A stretch of DNA of 60,303 bases from Acidobacteriota bacterium (GTDB lineage: Bacteria > Acidobacteriota > Terriglobia > Bryobacterales > UBA6623). The notes under the pieces were generated by a model. The model saw nothing but the letters and a program-made list of their open reading frames with translations, was not told the DNA's origin and ran no database searches. The translations under genes were made by a program, and so were the position numbers. Position 1 is the first letter of the stretch, and every line of letters begins with the position of its first letter. This document shows positions 1 through 8,212 of this stretch, piece by piece. The stretch lies in the NCBI GenBank assembly GCA_027624045.1, contig JAQBUE010000004.1:1-60303 (forward strand), in the 5' to 3' direction.

Positions 1-55
1 ATCTTGTATTGGAAACACTCCCTCCTTTCAGGATCATCTTGCATTGGACAACTCT
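1..55. repeat. Imperfect direct repeat, period 35
   Basis: A unit starting ATCTTGTATTGGA at position 1 recurs as ATCTTGCATTGGA at 36, with one difference in the first 13 bases and looser similarity after that. Only two units are visible and the first starts at the window edge, so the repeat may continue upstream. No function can be assigned. Confidence 0.4.
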
Positions 56-148
56 GACTGTCACGAGCGCGTACGGGACGATGGTTGCATTAAAGAACAA
101 TTCAAGTAGTCGTGTCGAAATTGGTGAAACCTTCTCGAAGGGAGTGCT

Positions 149-979
149 ATGACCTTTGCTGAAGAATCTCGCACAGCGACGGATCTCTTGTGGGGAAAGA
201 GCGTCGTTGGCGCAATACGTACCGAAACGAACCGCCTAATGATCTCATTCGGAGACGCGACGACGTTGTACGTGGACAGCGAGGGCGAGATTGAGCTGTC
301 AATCGTGGGTGGGAGCGAAGAAGGCGCTCAGCAAGCCCAGCCGCAAGAGATAGAGAGCGGGGGCGAGTTGGGCAGACTCTTATCCGGAGGAGTAGCCGCT
401 TGGAATTTATGGCGCGACGAAAACCCCGAAGTTCGGCCCCACCTTGAAGGGGCTAACCTGGATCAAGAAGACCTTGACCGGGTAGACCTTAGAGCATCAT
501 CCCTTGTGGGCGCGAATTTCGCTGTTGCATCGCTGATCCTAGCTAGACTTTCCTCGGCCAATCTTTCCGGAGCCGATCTAACGGGCGCAAGCGCCGACCA
601 AGCTGATTTCGCGTTGGCAAGCCTTCACGAGGCTTGCTTACGACGGGCAAGTCTGCGGGGCAGCTGCCTAAGGGGCGCCGACCTTAGCGGGGCGAATATG
701 CTCGAAGCGGACTTAACAGCGGCCGACATTAAAGGAGCGGACCTTCGTGGAGCGAATCTGGCTGGGGCAAAGCTGACTGGTGCTAATCTGAGAAACGCGG
801 ACCTGACAGGCTGTGGATTAACGAGAGCGGATTTTCGAGGGGCAGATCTGCGTGGTGCGAACCTTACGAGCGTTGCGCTCCAGGATGCTGTCTTGCATGG
901 AGTGGACCTCAGAGGATCTCGTGTTGACCTCACGCTTCTCAGCTCCGAACAGCGAGAATGCTCGATTCTCGATGAGTAA
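149..979 (+). CDS. Pentapeptide-repeat protein
   Basis: From about residue 95 to 270 the protein is built of five-residue units of the A(D/N)LXX type (GANLDQEDLDRVDLRA, LSGADLTGASADQADF, LTGANLRNADLTG). These are predicted to fold into a right-handed quadrilateral beta-helix. The first 90 residues are not repeats and carry no signal peptide or membrane segment, so the protein is probably cytoplasmic. A GGGAG ribosome-binding site lies just upstream of the ATG. Pentapeptide proteins range from DNA-gyrase mimics to scaffolds; nothing here points to one role. Family call is firm, function unknown. Confidence 0.85.
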   Translation: MTFAEESRTATDLLWGKSVVGAIRTETNRLMISFGDATTLYVDSEGEIELSIVGGSEEGAQQAQPQEIESGGELGRLLSGGVAAWNLWRDENPEVRPHLEGANLDQEDLDRVDLRASSLVGANFAVASLILARLSSANLSGADLTGASADQADFALASLHEACLRRASLRGSCLRGADLSGANMLEADLTAADIKGADLRGANLAGAKLTGANLRNADLTGCGLTRADFRGADLRGANLTSVALQDAVLHGVDLRGSRVDLTLLSSEQRECSILDE

Positions 980-1010
980 GCCAGCAGGAGTAGTCCCCTA
1001 TCTTTTCCGC

Positions 1011-1766
1011 ATGTCTCGCCATTGGCTGATCGCGTTCCTGGCTTGCCCCCTTCTCTGCGGCCAGCAGTTCGCGCATTACGACATATACCGCGCGGCTTCG
1101 CCTATTGTCGTCGACGGCAAGCTCGACGAGCCGGCTTGGAAGCAGGCGCCCCCCGCGGGCGATTTCCATCCCGTCGGCGATGAGCCGAAAGTTCAGCAGC
1201 AGACGATCGTCAAACTCGCCTGGGACGACGAGAACCTCTACGTTGGCTACTACTGTTTGGACCGCCGTATCTCGGCCTACGTCAGCGAGCGCCATGGACC
1301 GGTTTCACAGGACGATTGCGTGGAATTGTTTCTGAGCCCCAACCCAGCGAAAGTCCGAAACTACTATACGTTCGAGATCAATGTGATCGGTGCCATGCTC
1401 AACCGGAATCGAACAGACTGGTGGACAGGTCCTCCCACCTGGGAACCGGACGGAGTGAAGTATCGTACAACCTGGCACGGCGAATCAAAGAAAAACCCTT
1501 CGAGCGACGACGAACACTGGATTCTCGAGATGGCCGTTCCTTTGCGCAACTTCGCGAAAGATGCTGCTCACATGCCACCCGCCCACGGCGATGAATGGCG
1601 TTTGAACCTCAATCGGCTCGAAGGGGCGGAGGGAGTTCAACAGCCAAGAGGCCAACCGAGAGGGGGCCTGAGTACCTGGTCACCATTGCCCAAAGAGGTT
1701 CGCAGCTTCCACTCGCCGGACTGGTTCGGGTGGGTTCGCTTCGTGGCGAATGCGCCGCCGAAGTAA
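1011..1766 (+). CDS. Exported carbohydrate-binding family 9-like protein
   Basis: A single CBM9-like/DOMON-type beta-sandwich of about 225 residues follows a short signal peptide (MSRHWLIAFLACPLLCGQQ). Typical family features are the opening SPIVVDGKLDEPAWKQA, the AWDDENLYVGYY strand and DDCVELFLSP. The family binds sugars or occurs at the ends of secreted glycoside hydrolases and outer-membrane proteins; here it stands alone. The ATG at 1011 is chosen because it places the signal peptide at the N-terminus. An in-frame ATG at 972 would overlap the preceding gene by 8 bases. Ligand unknown. Confidence 0.75.
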   Translation: MSRHWLIAFLACPLLCGQQFAHYDIYRAASPIVVDGKLDEPAWKQAPPAGDFHPVGDEPKVQQQTIVKLAWDDENLYVGYYCLDRRISAYVSERHGPVSQDDCVELFLSPNPAKVRNYYTFEINVIGAMLNRNRTDWWTGPPTWEPDGVKYRTTWHGESKKNPSSDDEHWILEMAVPLRNFAKDAAHMPPAHGDEWRLNLNRLEGAEGVQQPRGQPRGGLSTWSPLPKEVRSFHSPDWFGWVRFVANAPPK

Positions 1767-1868
1767 GAGCCCGCTTATTCAGGCGCGAAACAACGTTTCC
1801 GGCGAGACTCCCTGAGGAGCTTCGCCCTCGATCCGCGGAGACGCCTCTCCCCGGGTGTAGTCGCTGCC

Positions 1869-2063
1869 TTAAGCCTGCACAGCGGCGGCTGGCTCGAAAG
1901 CCCGCCTGGCCCGCGCTTGCGCATTCTGCACCAAGGCTTCCGCCTCAATGTGCTGACCCTGCGTCAACAGGTTGGCAGCTTCCTCAACACTCTCCCGTAA
2001 ACTGCTATCCATCTCAAGTTTCTGCAACTGGATGATCGCAGTCCACAGCGTGCTTTCAGTCAT
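1869..2063 (-). CDS. Small hypothetical protein (64 aa)
   Basis: Short, alanine-, glutamate- and glutamine-rich protein, predicted mostly helical (ESVEEAANLLTQGQHIEAEA), without a signal peptide or membrane segment. It lies alone between two unrelated genes, and no clear ribosome-binding site precedes the ATG. The composition looks like real protein rather than a shadow frame, because no gene covers the other strand. No family recognised. Confidence 0.45.
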   Translation of the reverse strand: MTESTLWTAIIQLQKLEMDSSLRESVEEAANLLTQGQHIEAEALVQNAQARARRAFEPAAAVQA

Positions 2064-2160
2064 TCATTGTGGACCAATTGAACCCATAGTTATCTTAACC
2101 TGGATCAGCTTCATTACAAAGACCTGATTCGCGTTTCGGGTGAAAAAAGGCACAACAACC

Positions 2161-3912
2161 TCATTTCTCGCGTTCGTAAACGACTTTTCCACCGACAATC
2201 GTCCGGACAGCCTCGATGTCCTTGATCTGTCGCTCTGGGCAAGTCAAGTAGTCCATGGAGATGACGACCATGTCGGCCAGCTTGCCGGGCTCGATCGAGC
2301 CCTTCACTTCTTCGTCGAAGGAATGATACGCGGCGTTCCAAGTCCACATCTTCAGCGCCTGTTCCCGCGTCAGGCGCTGCTCGGGGCTATAGACTTCGCC
2401 CGTGATCGTTTTCCTCGTGATCGTCATCCACATGCCATAGAAAGGATGGTAAGGATTGATCGCGGTGCGAGAATCGAACTTGATCATGTGGTCAGTGCCC
2501 CCGGCGACGATGAGACCGGCATCGAAAAGGGATTTTAGCGGCTGAAAGGTTTTCATTCTTTCCGGTCCCAGAACTTCAGAAAGCGCCGGGCCGTCGAGGT
2601 GGTACCAGGCAGGTTGTACATCGACGAGCACCCCTAGCTCCTTGGCTTTGCGGATGGACTGTTCGTTTTGAAAGTTAGAGTGAATCAGCGTGAAGCGGCG
2701 GTCGCGAATGGATTCTTCCCGGTCTGCCGCTTCAAAAGCCTCTAACAACAGATCGGTGGATCCTCCGCCGGTGGTGTGAGCCGACATTTGCCAGCCGAGT
2801 TTGGCGCCGAACTGAACCCACTTGAAGAGCTTTTCGCGTGGCAGGCGCAGCACCCCTCGAAAGTCCGGATCATCGTATCCGTAAACCTCGGTGTGCGTGC
2901 CGTAGGGTGTTCGCAGATAGGCCGTGCCAATCAGGATGCCGCCATCAAGCACCACCTTCAGTCCCCCGACCCGCAGGAAGTCGTCGCCAAAGCCCGTCAG
3001 AGGCGCAAACCGCTCAGTCTGCTCCAATAGTTGTTCAATCGGCTCTTCCCCGCTGAGCAGTACGGTCATGTTTGTGCGGACCTGCATCTCGCCCCGCTCC
3101 CATAAACGTTGATAGGTGCGAATGCCTTCGGGACGCAGCGCGCGGTCGATCACACTCGTCAGGCCGGCACCGCTGTATGCCTTTTGCATCTTACGCAGCG
3201 CCCAGAGCCGATCCTCGTCGCTGAACTGACGTTGTTCGATAAGTCCGCTGACGATCTGCCGTGCGCCCAGTATCAAGCCCGTGGGCTCGCCGTCGTCGTT
3301 GCGGATGATCTTTCCGTTGGCGGGCTCCGGTGTATCGCGATCGACATCGACAGCCCGAAGCGCCGCCGAATTCAAGGCGGAGGAGTAGCCGTTGTCGAGC
3401 ATGACTTTGTGGTCGCCGCTGAATTCATCAAGCTCCCAGCGCGTCGGATAGCGGCGCTCTGTAAGGCGTGTGGAGTAGACCTTCGGAATAAAGATCAGTT
3501 CGTCGGCAGGCATGGACCGAACAGCCCGCTCAACGTAGGCGCGGATGTCACCGAAACTCTTCATGATCGGGATCTCGCCGTCGCGCTCGGCCAAGCCCGC
3601 CATGATGGCATGGACGTGAGCGTCGATCAGGCCCGGCACAACCGTCTTGCCGTCAAGATCAATCTGTACCGTGCGCGGGCCGATCGTGCGCCCAACCTCT
3701 TGAGTCGTGCCGACGGCCAGGAACCGCCCGTCAGCAATCGTTACGGCCTCGACAACCGGCTGCTCGCCCCACATCGTGATGATCTTGCCGTTGTAGTACA
3801 TCGTGTCGGCCGGACCCGATGGGACGCGCCTCGCGCGCGGTTCAGCGGCCAGCAATGTCGTCAGAATGAGCGTGGCTTGTAGCACCAGAAAGATGCGGCG
3901 ATAGTCAATCAT
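2161..3912 (-). CDS. Exported amidohydrolase family 3 (YtcJ-like) metal-dependent hydrolase
   Basis: A signal peptide (RIFLVLQATLILTTLLAAE) is followed by the N-terminal beta-sandwich of the amidohydrolase superfamily (NGKIITMWG, ADGRFLAVGT), then the metal-binding GLIDAHVH at about residues 94-101. Further family blocks are LVDVQPAWYHLDGP, GTDHM and the C-terminal return of the sandwich (GSIEPGKLADMVVIS). Members hydrolyse C-N bonds in amides, ureas or N-acyl compounds; the substrate cannot be read from sequence. The length of 583 residues is normal for YtcJ-like enzymes. It is transcribed alone, divergent from the HAD phosphatase gene. Confidence 0.85.
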   Translation of the reverse strand: MIDYRRIFLVLQATLILTTLLAAEPRARRVPSGPADTMYYNGKIITMWGEQPVVEAVTIADGRFLAVGTTQEVGRTIGPRTVQIDLDGKTVVPGLIDAHVHAIMAGLAERDGEIPIMKSFGDIRAYVERAVRSMPADELIFIPKVYSTRLTERRYPTRWELDEFSGDHKVMLDNGYSSALNSAALRAVDVDRDTPEPANGKIIRNDDGEPTGLILGARQIVSGLIEQRQFSDEDRLWALRKMQKAYSGAGLTSVIDRALRPEGIRTYQRLWERGEMQVRTNMTVLLSGEEPIEQLLEQTERFAPLTGFGDDFLRVGGLKVVLDGGILIGTAYLRTPYGTHTEVYGYDDPDFRGVLRLPREKLFKWVQFGAKLGWQMSAHTTGGGSTDLLLEAFEAADREESIRDRRFTLIHSNFQNEQSIRKAKELGVLVDVQPAWYHLDGPALSEVLGPERMKTFQPLKSLFDAGLIVAGGTDHMIKFDSRTAINPYHPFYGMWMTITRKTITGEVYSPEQRLTREQALKMWTWNAAYHSFDEEVKGSIEPGKLADMVVISMDYLTCPERQIKDIEAVRTIVGGKVVYEREK

Positions 3913-4091
3913 GATTCCCGTTCCGGGAGCGCCGAATCGCAGCTACGGCGCTCGCATCGATATGGTCGCCAGCATAGCAGCAAGCAATCGCGCACGGCTT
4001 CCACCGTCGTGCGCTCGGCGTAGCGGCGCGCCCGCCGACCGAAGCTCTATGATGAGAATCCTCTCGTTCGTCCCTCGACCTTTAACTCGAT

Positions 4092-4700
4092 ATGCCGAAG
4101 GCGCTTCTCTTCGATCTCGGAGACGTTATCATCGGTCTCGACTTCCGCAAGGTCTATGAAGCTGCCGCGACGCTCAGTCGCTTCAGTGCCGAAGAGATTC
4201 CCCGCGTCATCAGCCGCGCGAATCTCGCGAGCCCCTATGAGCGTGGCGAGATGTCAAACGACGAATTCCATCGCCGCTTTTGCGACGCGCTCCAGATCGA
4301 GATCGACTACGGCCCCTTCGAACAGTTGTGGGCTGATATGTTTCAACCGCGGCCTCTGCTACCGGACGCTTTGTTCAACGGACTGAAACGCAACCATCGC
4401 CTGCTATTGTTGTCGAATACCAACGACATTCATTTCCGTTTCATTCGTCAACACTATCCCCTGCTGCGTCACTTCGATGACTTCGTGCTTTCCTACGAAG
4501 TAGGCGTCATGAAGCCCGACGCCGGCATTTATTCCGAAGCGGTGCGGCGGACCGGAGCACCTCCGCCGGAATGCTTCTTCGTCGATGACAAGCAGATAAA
4601 CGTCGACGCGGCACGCGAGGCGGGCATCGATGCCGTGCGGTTTGAGGGTCACGAGCGGCTCGAAAGCGAACTGCGGCAGCGAGGTGTCCGGTGGGAGTAA
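4092..4700 (+). CDS. HAD-superfamily phosphatase, YihX-like
   Basis: A haloacid-dehalogenase fold of 202 residues. Motif I is LLFDLGDVI near the N-terminus with the nucleophilic Asp, motif II is LLLLSNTN, the motif III lysine is in GVMKPDAGIY, and motif IV is CFFVDDKQINV. This pattern matches the YihX/epoxide-hydrolase-N-domain subgroup, which dephosphorylates small sugar phosphates. It is cytoplasmic. The stop overlaps the start of the next gene by 10 bases, so the two are probably cotranscribed and translationally coupled. Substrate unknown. Confidence 0.85.
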   Translation: MPKALLFDLGDVIIGLDFRKVYEAAATLSRFSAEEIPRVISRANLASPYERGEMSNDEFHRRFCDALQIEIDYGPFEQLWADMFQPRPLLPDALFNGLKRNHRLLLLSNTNDIHFRFIRQHYPLLRHFDDFVLSYEVGVMKPDAGIYSEAVRRTGAPPPECFFVDDKQINVDAAREAGIDAVRFEGHERLESELRQRGVRWE

Positions 4701-6139
4701 TCAGGGAATTGCTGTCGCGGCGTCGCTTGCTGCAAGCAGCTTCCCTGTCTCTGCCCGCATCGCTCTTGCTACGCTGCTCCTCATCTTCGACCTCCATGTT
4801 CAAACTTTCCCATTTCGCGGCTGACGTCACGCCGCCACTCGGGCATGGTTTGCTCGCAGGCGTGATTGAGCCTGCGCGTGAGATTATTGATCCGTTGTTC
4901 GCTCACGGGATTGTTCTTTCGGGAGCCGGATCGCCGATCGTAATCGTCGGCGTTGATTGGTGCGAGATTCGCAACGATGCGCACGAGCGCTGGCGGCTGG
5001 TGTTGGCTGAGGCCGCCGGAACCGTTCCGGAAAGAGTGCTCGTCAGCAGCCTCCATCAGCACGACACCCCCGTCATGGACCTCGAAGCGCAACGGCTGCT
5101 CGACGAGCAGGGTCTCGCAGGCTTGTTCTGTGATCCTGAGTTCAACGAACGCACCTTGAGCCATGTCGCCGCGGCACTGCGCGACAGCCTGTCGTCGGCT
5201 CGCGCCGTGACCCACATCGGAACTGGACAGGCGCGTGTTGAGAACGTTGCCTCAAACAGGCGCGTCGAGACTCCCGACGGACGCGTTTCGTTCGACCGCT
5301 CGGCGATTGTCCCCGAGGCCGAGTTCCGCGCCCTGCCCGAGGGGCTGATTGATCCCTGGCTCAAGACCCTCAGCTTTTGGGATGGCGATGAACCGCTGGC
5401 GGCGGTTTCGTGCTTTGCCGTCCACCCCATCACCTACTACGGTCAAGGGCAGGTATCGAGCGACTACGTAGGGCTGGCGCGCGCGCGGCGGCAGCAGGAT
5501 CTGCCCGCGGTGGCCCAGGTCTACCTCACCGGCTGCGCGGGCGATGTCGTCGCCGGCAAATACAACGATGGCAATCCGGCGAACCGCCCCGTGCTCGCCG
5601 AGCGTGTCTACACGGCGATGCGAGAGGCTTGGGAGACGACTCGCAAGCAGCCGCTCGATCGCATTGATGTACGCAACGTTCCCTTGGACCTGCCGCTACG
5701 ATCCTCGCCCGGCTTCACGCAAGAGAACCAGCAGAAAGAGCTGCGAGATCCCGCACTCCCCAACTCAACCCGCGCGCTAGCGGCCACCGGTTTGAGCTGG
5801 TGGAAGCGGCACGGCGACGGCAAACGGCTCGATATCCCGGTCGTCGACTTCGGTTCCGCGCGGCTGTTGCTGCTGCCGGGCGAGACCTTCGTGCAGTATC
5901 AGCTTTGGGCCCAGCGGATGCGGCCCGACTTGTTTGTGATCGCAGTCGGGTATGGCGATTGCGCGCCGGGGTACGTCCCGACGCGCCAAGCCACGGCGGA
6001 TGGATTCGACCAGCGCCGCCGCTCGATCAAGACCTGGATGTGGGCTGATCCCGAGCGTTCCGAGGAAGCGATGCTGACGGCCCTTGCCGAAGCGATGGAA
6101 GTGGAAGGCGCCCCGGGAAACTGGCGGCGCAAAACGTAG
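4691..6139 (+). CDS. Tat-exported neutral/alkaline ceramidase-like protein
   Basis: A twin-arginine-type leader (SRRRLLQAASLSLPASLLL, then C) precedes a domain resembling the N-terminal part of neutral/alkaline non-lysosomal ceramidases (PF04734): FAADVTPPLGHG at the start, IVIVGVDWCEIR, SSLHQHDTPVMD and a late GYGDCAPGYVPT. At 482 residues it is shorter than classical bacterial ceramidases and lacks an obvious immunoglobulin-like C-terminal domain. Acidobacteria have many such proteins and true ceramide hydrolysis is unproven for them. It overlaps the HAD phosphatase gene by 10 bases. Confidence 0.75.
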   Translation: MGVIRELLSRRRLLQAASLSLPASLLLRCSSSSTSMFKLSHFAADVTPPLGHGLLAGVIEPAREIIDPLFAHGIVLSGAGSPIVIVGVDWCEIRNDAHERWRLVLAEAAGTVPERVLVSSLHQHDTPVMDLEAQRLLDEQGLAGLFCDPEFNERTLSHVAAALRDSLSSARAVTHIGTGQARVENVASNRRVETPDGRVSFDRSAIVPEAEFRALPEGLIDPWLKTLSFWDGDEPLAAVSCFAVHPITYYGQGQVSSDYVGLARARRQQDLPAVAQVYLTGCAGDVVAGKYNDGNPANRPVLAERVYTAMREAWETTRKQPLDRIDVRNVPLDLPLRSSPGFTQENQQKELRDPALPNSTRALAATGLSWWKRHGDGKRLDIPVVDFGSARLLLLPGETFVQYQLWAQRMRPDLFVIAVGYGDCAPGYVPTRQATADGFDQRRRSIKTWMWADPERSEEAMLTALAEAMEVEGAPGNWRRKT

Positions 6140-6149
6140 CCAGTGAAAA

Positions 6150-6437
6150 CTATTCGATCACCGCGAGAATCTCATCCTCGCGAAGGATCAACACGTCTTC
6201 GCCGTCCACGGTCACATCGGAGCCTGAATACTTCCCGAAAAGGACCTTGTCACCGGCCTTCACGTCGAGTGCGATGACTTTGCCGTCATCCCCATGTTTG
6301 CCGGGACCGGCAGCGACAACTTCGCCGCGCTGCGGTTTTTCTTTCGCGGAATCCGGAATGATGATGCCGCCTTTGACCTGCTCTGCTTCTTCGGTACGGC
6401 GAACCACGACACGGTCGCCCAACGGTTTCAACGTCAC
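6150..6437 (-). CDS. groS: Co-chaperonin GroES (Hsp10)
   Basis: A 95-residue GroES. It opens [13 protein letters not shown], has the mobile-loop segment [16 protein letters not shown], the [10 protein letters not shown] and [11 protein letters not shown] strands, and ends EDEILAVIE. The GTG at 6437 is chosen as start because an AGGAG site lies nine bases upstream and it gives the family's usual length; a longer frame to 6464 would add nine atypical residues. A TTGACA hexamer (complement at 6522-6527) may be the -35 of its promoter; no CIRCE operator was found. No groEL lies on either side, which is unusual. Confidence 0.95.
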   Translation of the reverse strand: MTLKPLGDRVVVRRTEEAEQVKGGIIIPDSAKEKPQRGEVVAAGPGKHGDDGKVIALDVKAGDKVLFGKYSGSDVTVDGEDVLILREDEILAVIE

Positions 6438-6541
6438 TGGTGTAATCTCCTCTTGAGTAATCAAGCGGGCTTGCGCCCTGCGTAAAAATCGAATCGCAGG
6501 CTAACAACGCGCCGCGACGAGTGTCAACACGATGAGCGGCG

Positions 6542-7036
6542 TCAGACCGGCAGCGTTGCGGCTTTCACCTTCTCCGTTTGCGCTTCTCTAAACTTGACGA
6601 GTTTCTCGCGCAACTCCGGCCGTTTCAATGCCAGGATCGCAATAGCCAGCAGAGCGGCGTTCTTGGCGCCCGCTTTGCCAATCGCGAGAGTCCCTACCGG
6701 TATCCCCGCCGGCATCTGGACAGTTGAAAGTAACGAGTCGAGTCCGTTCAAGACGCTCGTCATCGGCACGCCGAGGACGGGCAGAATCGTGTGCGCCGCG
6801 ACAACGCCGGCCAAGTGGGCGGCTCCGCCGGCGGCGGCGATCATCACTTCCATGCCGCGCCCTTCAGCCGCTGAGACGAACTCCACCGTAGCCTGCGGCG
6901 TGCGGTGCGCCGAAAGCGCCTTGCACTCGTGGGCGACGCCGAATTCCTTGAGGACATCGGAGGCGTTCTTCATCGTTTCCCAATCGGAAGTGCTGCCCAT
7001 CAGGATGCCGACCAGTGGTTTCTCTTGATCCGCCAT
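6542..7036 (-). CDS. purE: N5-carboxyaminoimidazole ribonucleotide mutase (PurE)
   Basis: Class I PurE, 164 residues. It converts N5-CAIR to CAIR in de novo purine synthesis. Diagnostic blocks are GILMGSTSDWETMKNA, SAHRTPQ with the catalytic histidine, MIAAAGGAAHLAGVVAAHT, LPVLGVPM and AGIPVGTLAIGKAGAKNAALLA. It is normally paired with purK, which is not in the window. Upstream it faces the SMP-30-like gene divergently. Confidence 0.96.
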   Translation of the reverse strand: MADQEKPLVGILMGSTSDWETMKNASDVLKEFGVAHECKALSAHRTPQATVEFVSAAEGRGMEVMIAAAGGAAHLAGVVAAHTILPVLGVPMTSVLNGLDSLLSTVQMPAGIPVGTLAIGKAGAKNAALLAIAILALKRPELREKLVKFREAQTEKVKAATLPV

Positions 7037-7129
7037 TCGCTATCTCGCTTTCTAAACTCCCAACGCCCCAGGCGACCCGAACTCAATGAGACGGCCCGGA
7101 TCGGCTCCAGGGTGAACCCAGGGTATATA

Positions 7130-7135
7130 TATACT
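7130..7135 (+). promoter_or_regulatory. Candidate -10 element of the SMP-30-like gene
   Basis: TATACT within an AT-rich run (7124-7135) in otherwise GC-rich DNA between divergent genes, about 40 bases before the GTG start. No good -35 hexamer is visible at the right distance. Confidence 0.35.
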
Positions 7136-7174
7136 GTTACGGTTTCTCGAACCGAAAACCCAGCGGAGGACTCT

Positions 7175-8179
7175 GTGAATCAAGCAGTTGGGCTCATTAT
7201 TCTAGCATCGACGCTTTGCCTCGCCGCGCTCGGCGGATCGGCCTGCGCGCCGCCCCCGGAATCGCCGCCCCAGAGCACCCCGGCGGTCGCTGGGCCCGCG
7301 CTTGAAATCGCGGCCACCATCGCGTTTGGCGAGGGCCCGACTGTTTATAAGGATGGCAGCGTCTTCTTCACCGACACCTACGGCGAACGCATCATGAAAC
7401 TCTCGCCCGACGGCGAGGTATCAGTATTTCGGCATCCCAGCAACAGCGCCAACGGACTGATCTTCGATGCCCAATGGCGCTTGATTGCCTGCGAAGGCAG
7501 TGACGCCAAAACCCACAAGCCCAGGCTTACCCGCACCAACATGGAAACCGGTGAGGTCGAGGTCATTGCTGATTCGTTCGGGGGCAAGCGCCTCAACCAA
7601 CCCAACGACGTTACTTTCGATAGCCAGGGCCGGCTCTACTTCAGCGATCGGCCGCGCAAGAATCCGGCGCCTGACCAGAGCAACATCGACGCGGTTTACC
7701 GGATCGATACCGATGGCTCGATCCATCAGATCCTCAAGGCCCCCGATATCGACAAGCCGAACGGGCTTGTGATTTCACCGGATGAGAAGACTTTCTATTT
7801 GATCGAAGCGCATCCGGATGAAGGCCACGCCCGTATGATTCGCGCCTACGACCTGCAGCCGGATGGCAGCGTCACCAACATGCGGGTCTTCCACGATTTC
7901 TACCCCGGACGCAGCGGCGACGGCATGACGATCGATAGCCAGGGGAATCTCTACGTCGCGGCCGGGCTGAATCGCCTGCGTGGCACGAGCGAGACACTTG
8001 ACACCAAGTGCGGTATCCATGTTTTCTCGCCCGACGGCGCATTGAAGCAGTTCATCCCCATCTACGAAGACACACTCACGAATGTCGCTTTTGGCGGACC
8101 AGATTTGAAGACCCTTTACGCGGTGGCGGGGAAAACGCTTTTCAAGTTTCGAACTGAAATCGAGGGCACACGGCGCTAG
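7175..8179 (+). CDS. SMP-30/gluconolactonase-like lipoprotein
   Basis: A six-bladed SMP-30/gluconolaconase/LRE-type beta-propeller (FGEGPTVYKDGSVFFTDTYG, LNQPNDVTFDSQGRLYFSD, DKPNGLVISPDEKTFYL, GDGMTIDSQGNLYVA). The N-terminus is a lipoprotein-like signal ending LAALGGSAC, so it is probably anchored to a membrane. The GTG at 7175 is preferred over longer frames because a CGGAGGA site sits just upstream and it exposes the signal. Enzymes of this fold hydrolyse lactones with a bound divalent metal. The aminotransferase gene follows after 33 bases. Confidence 0.85.
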   Translation: MNQAVGLIILASTLCLAALGGSACAPPPESPPQSTPAVAGPALEIAATIAFGEGPTVYKDGSVFFTDTYGERIMKLSPDGEVSVFRHPSNSANGLIFDAQWRLIACEGSDAKTHKPRLTRTNMETGEVEVIADSFGGKRLNQPNDVTFDSQGRLYFSDRPRKNPAPDQSNIDAVYRIDTDGSIHQILKAPDIDKPNGLVISPDEKTFYLIEAHPDEGHARMIRAYDLQPDGSVTNMRVFHDFYPGRSGDGMTIDSQGNLYVAAGLNRLRGTSETLDTKCGIHVFSPDGALKQFIPIYEDTLTNVAFGGPDLKTLYAVAGKTLFKFRTEIEGTRR

Positions 8180-8212
8180 GCGGCTACCCTCAAAAGCGGT
8201 CACAATAAGGGT

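Noticed and set aside
6465..6541. CIRCE heat-shock operator before groS
   Set aside because: The TTAGCACTC-N9-GAGTGCTAA inverted repeat is not present; only loosely similar bases were seen.
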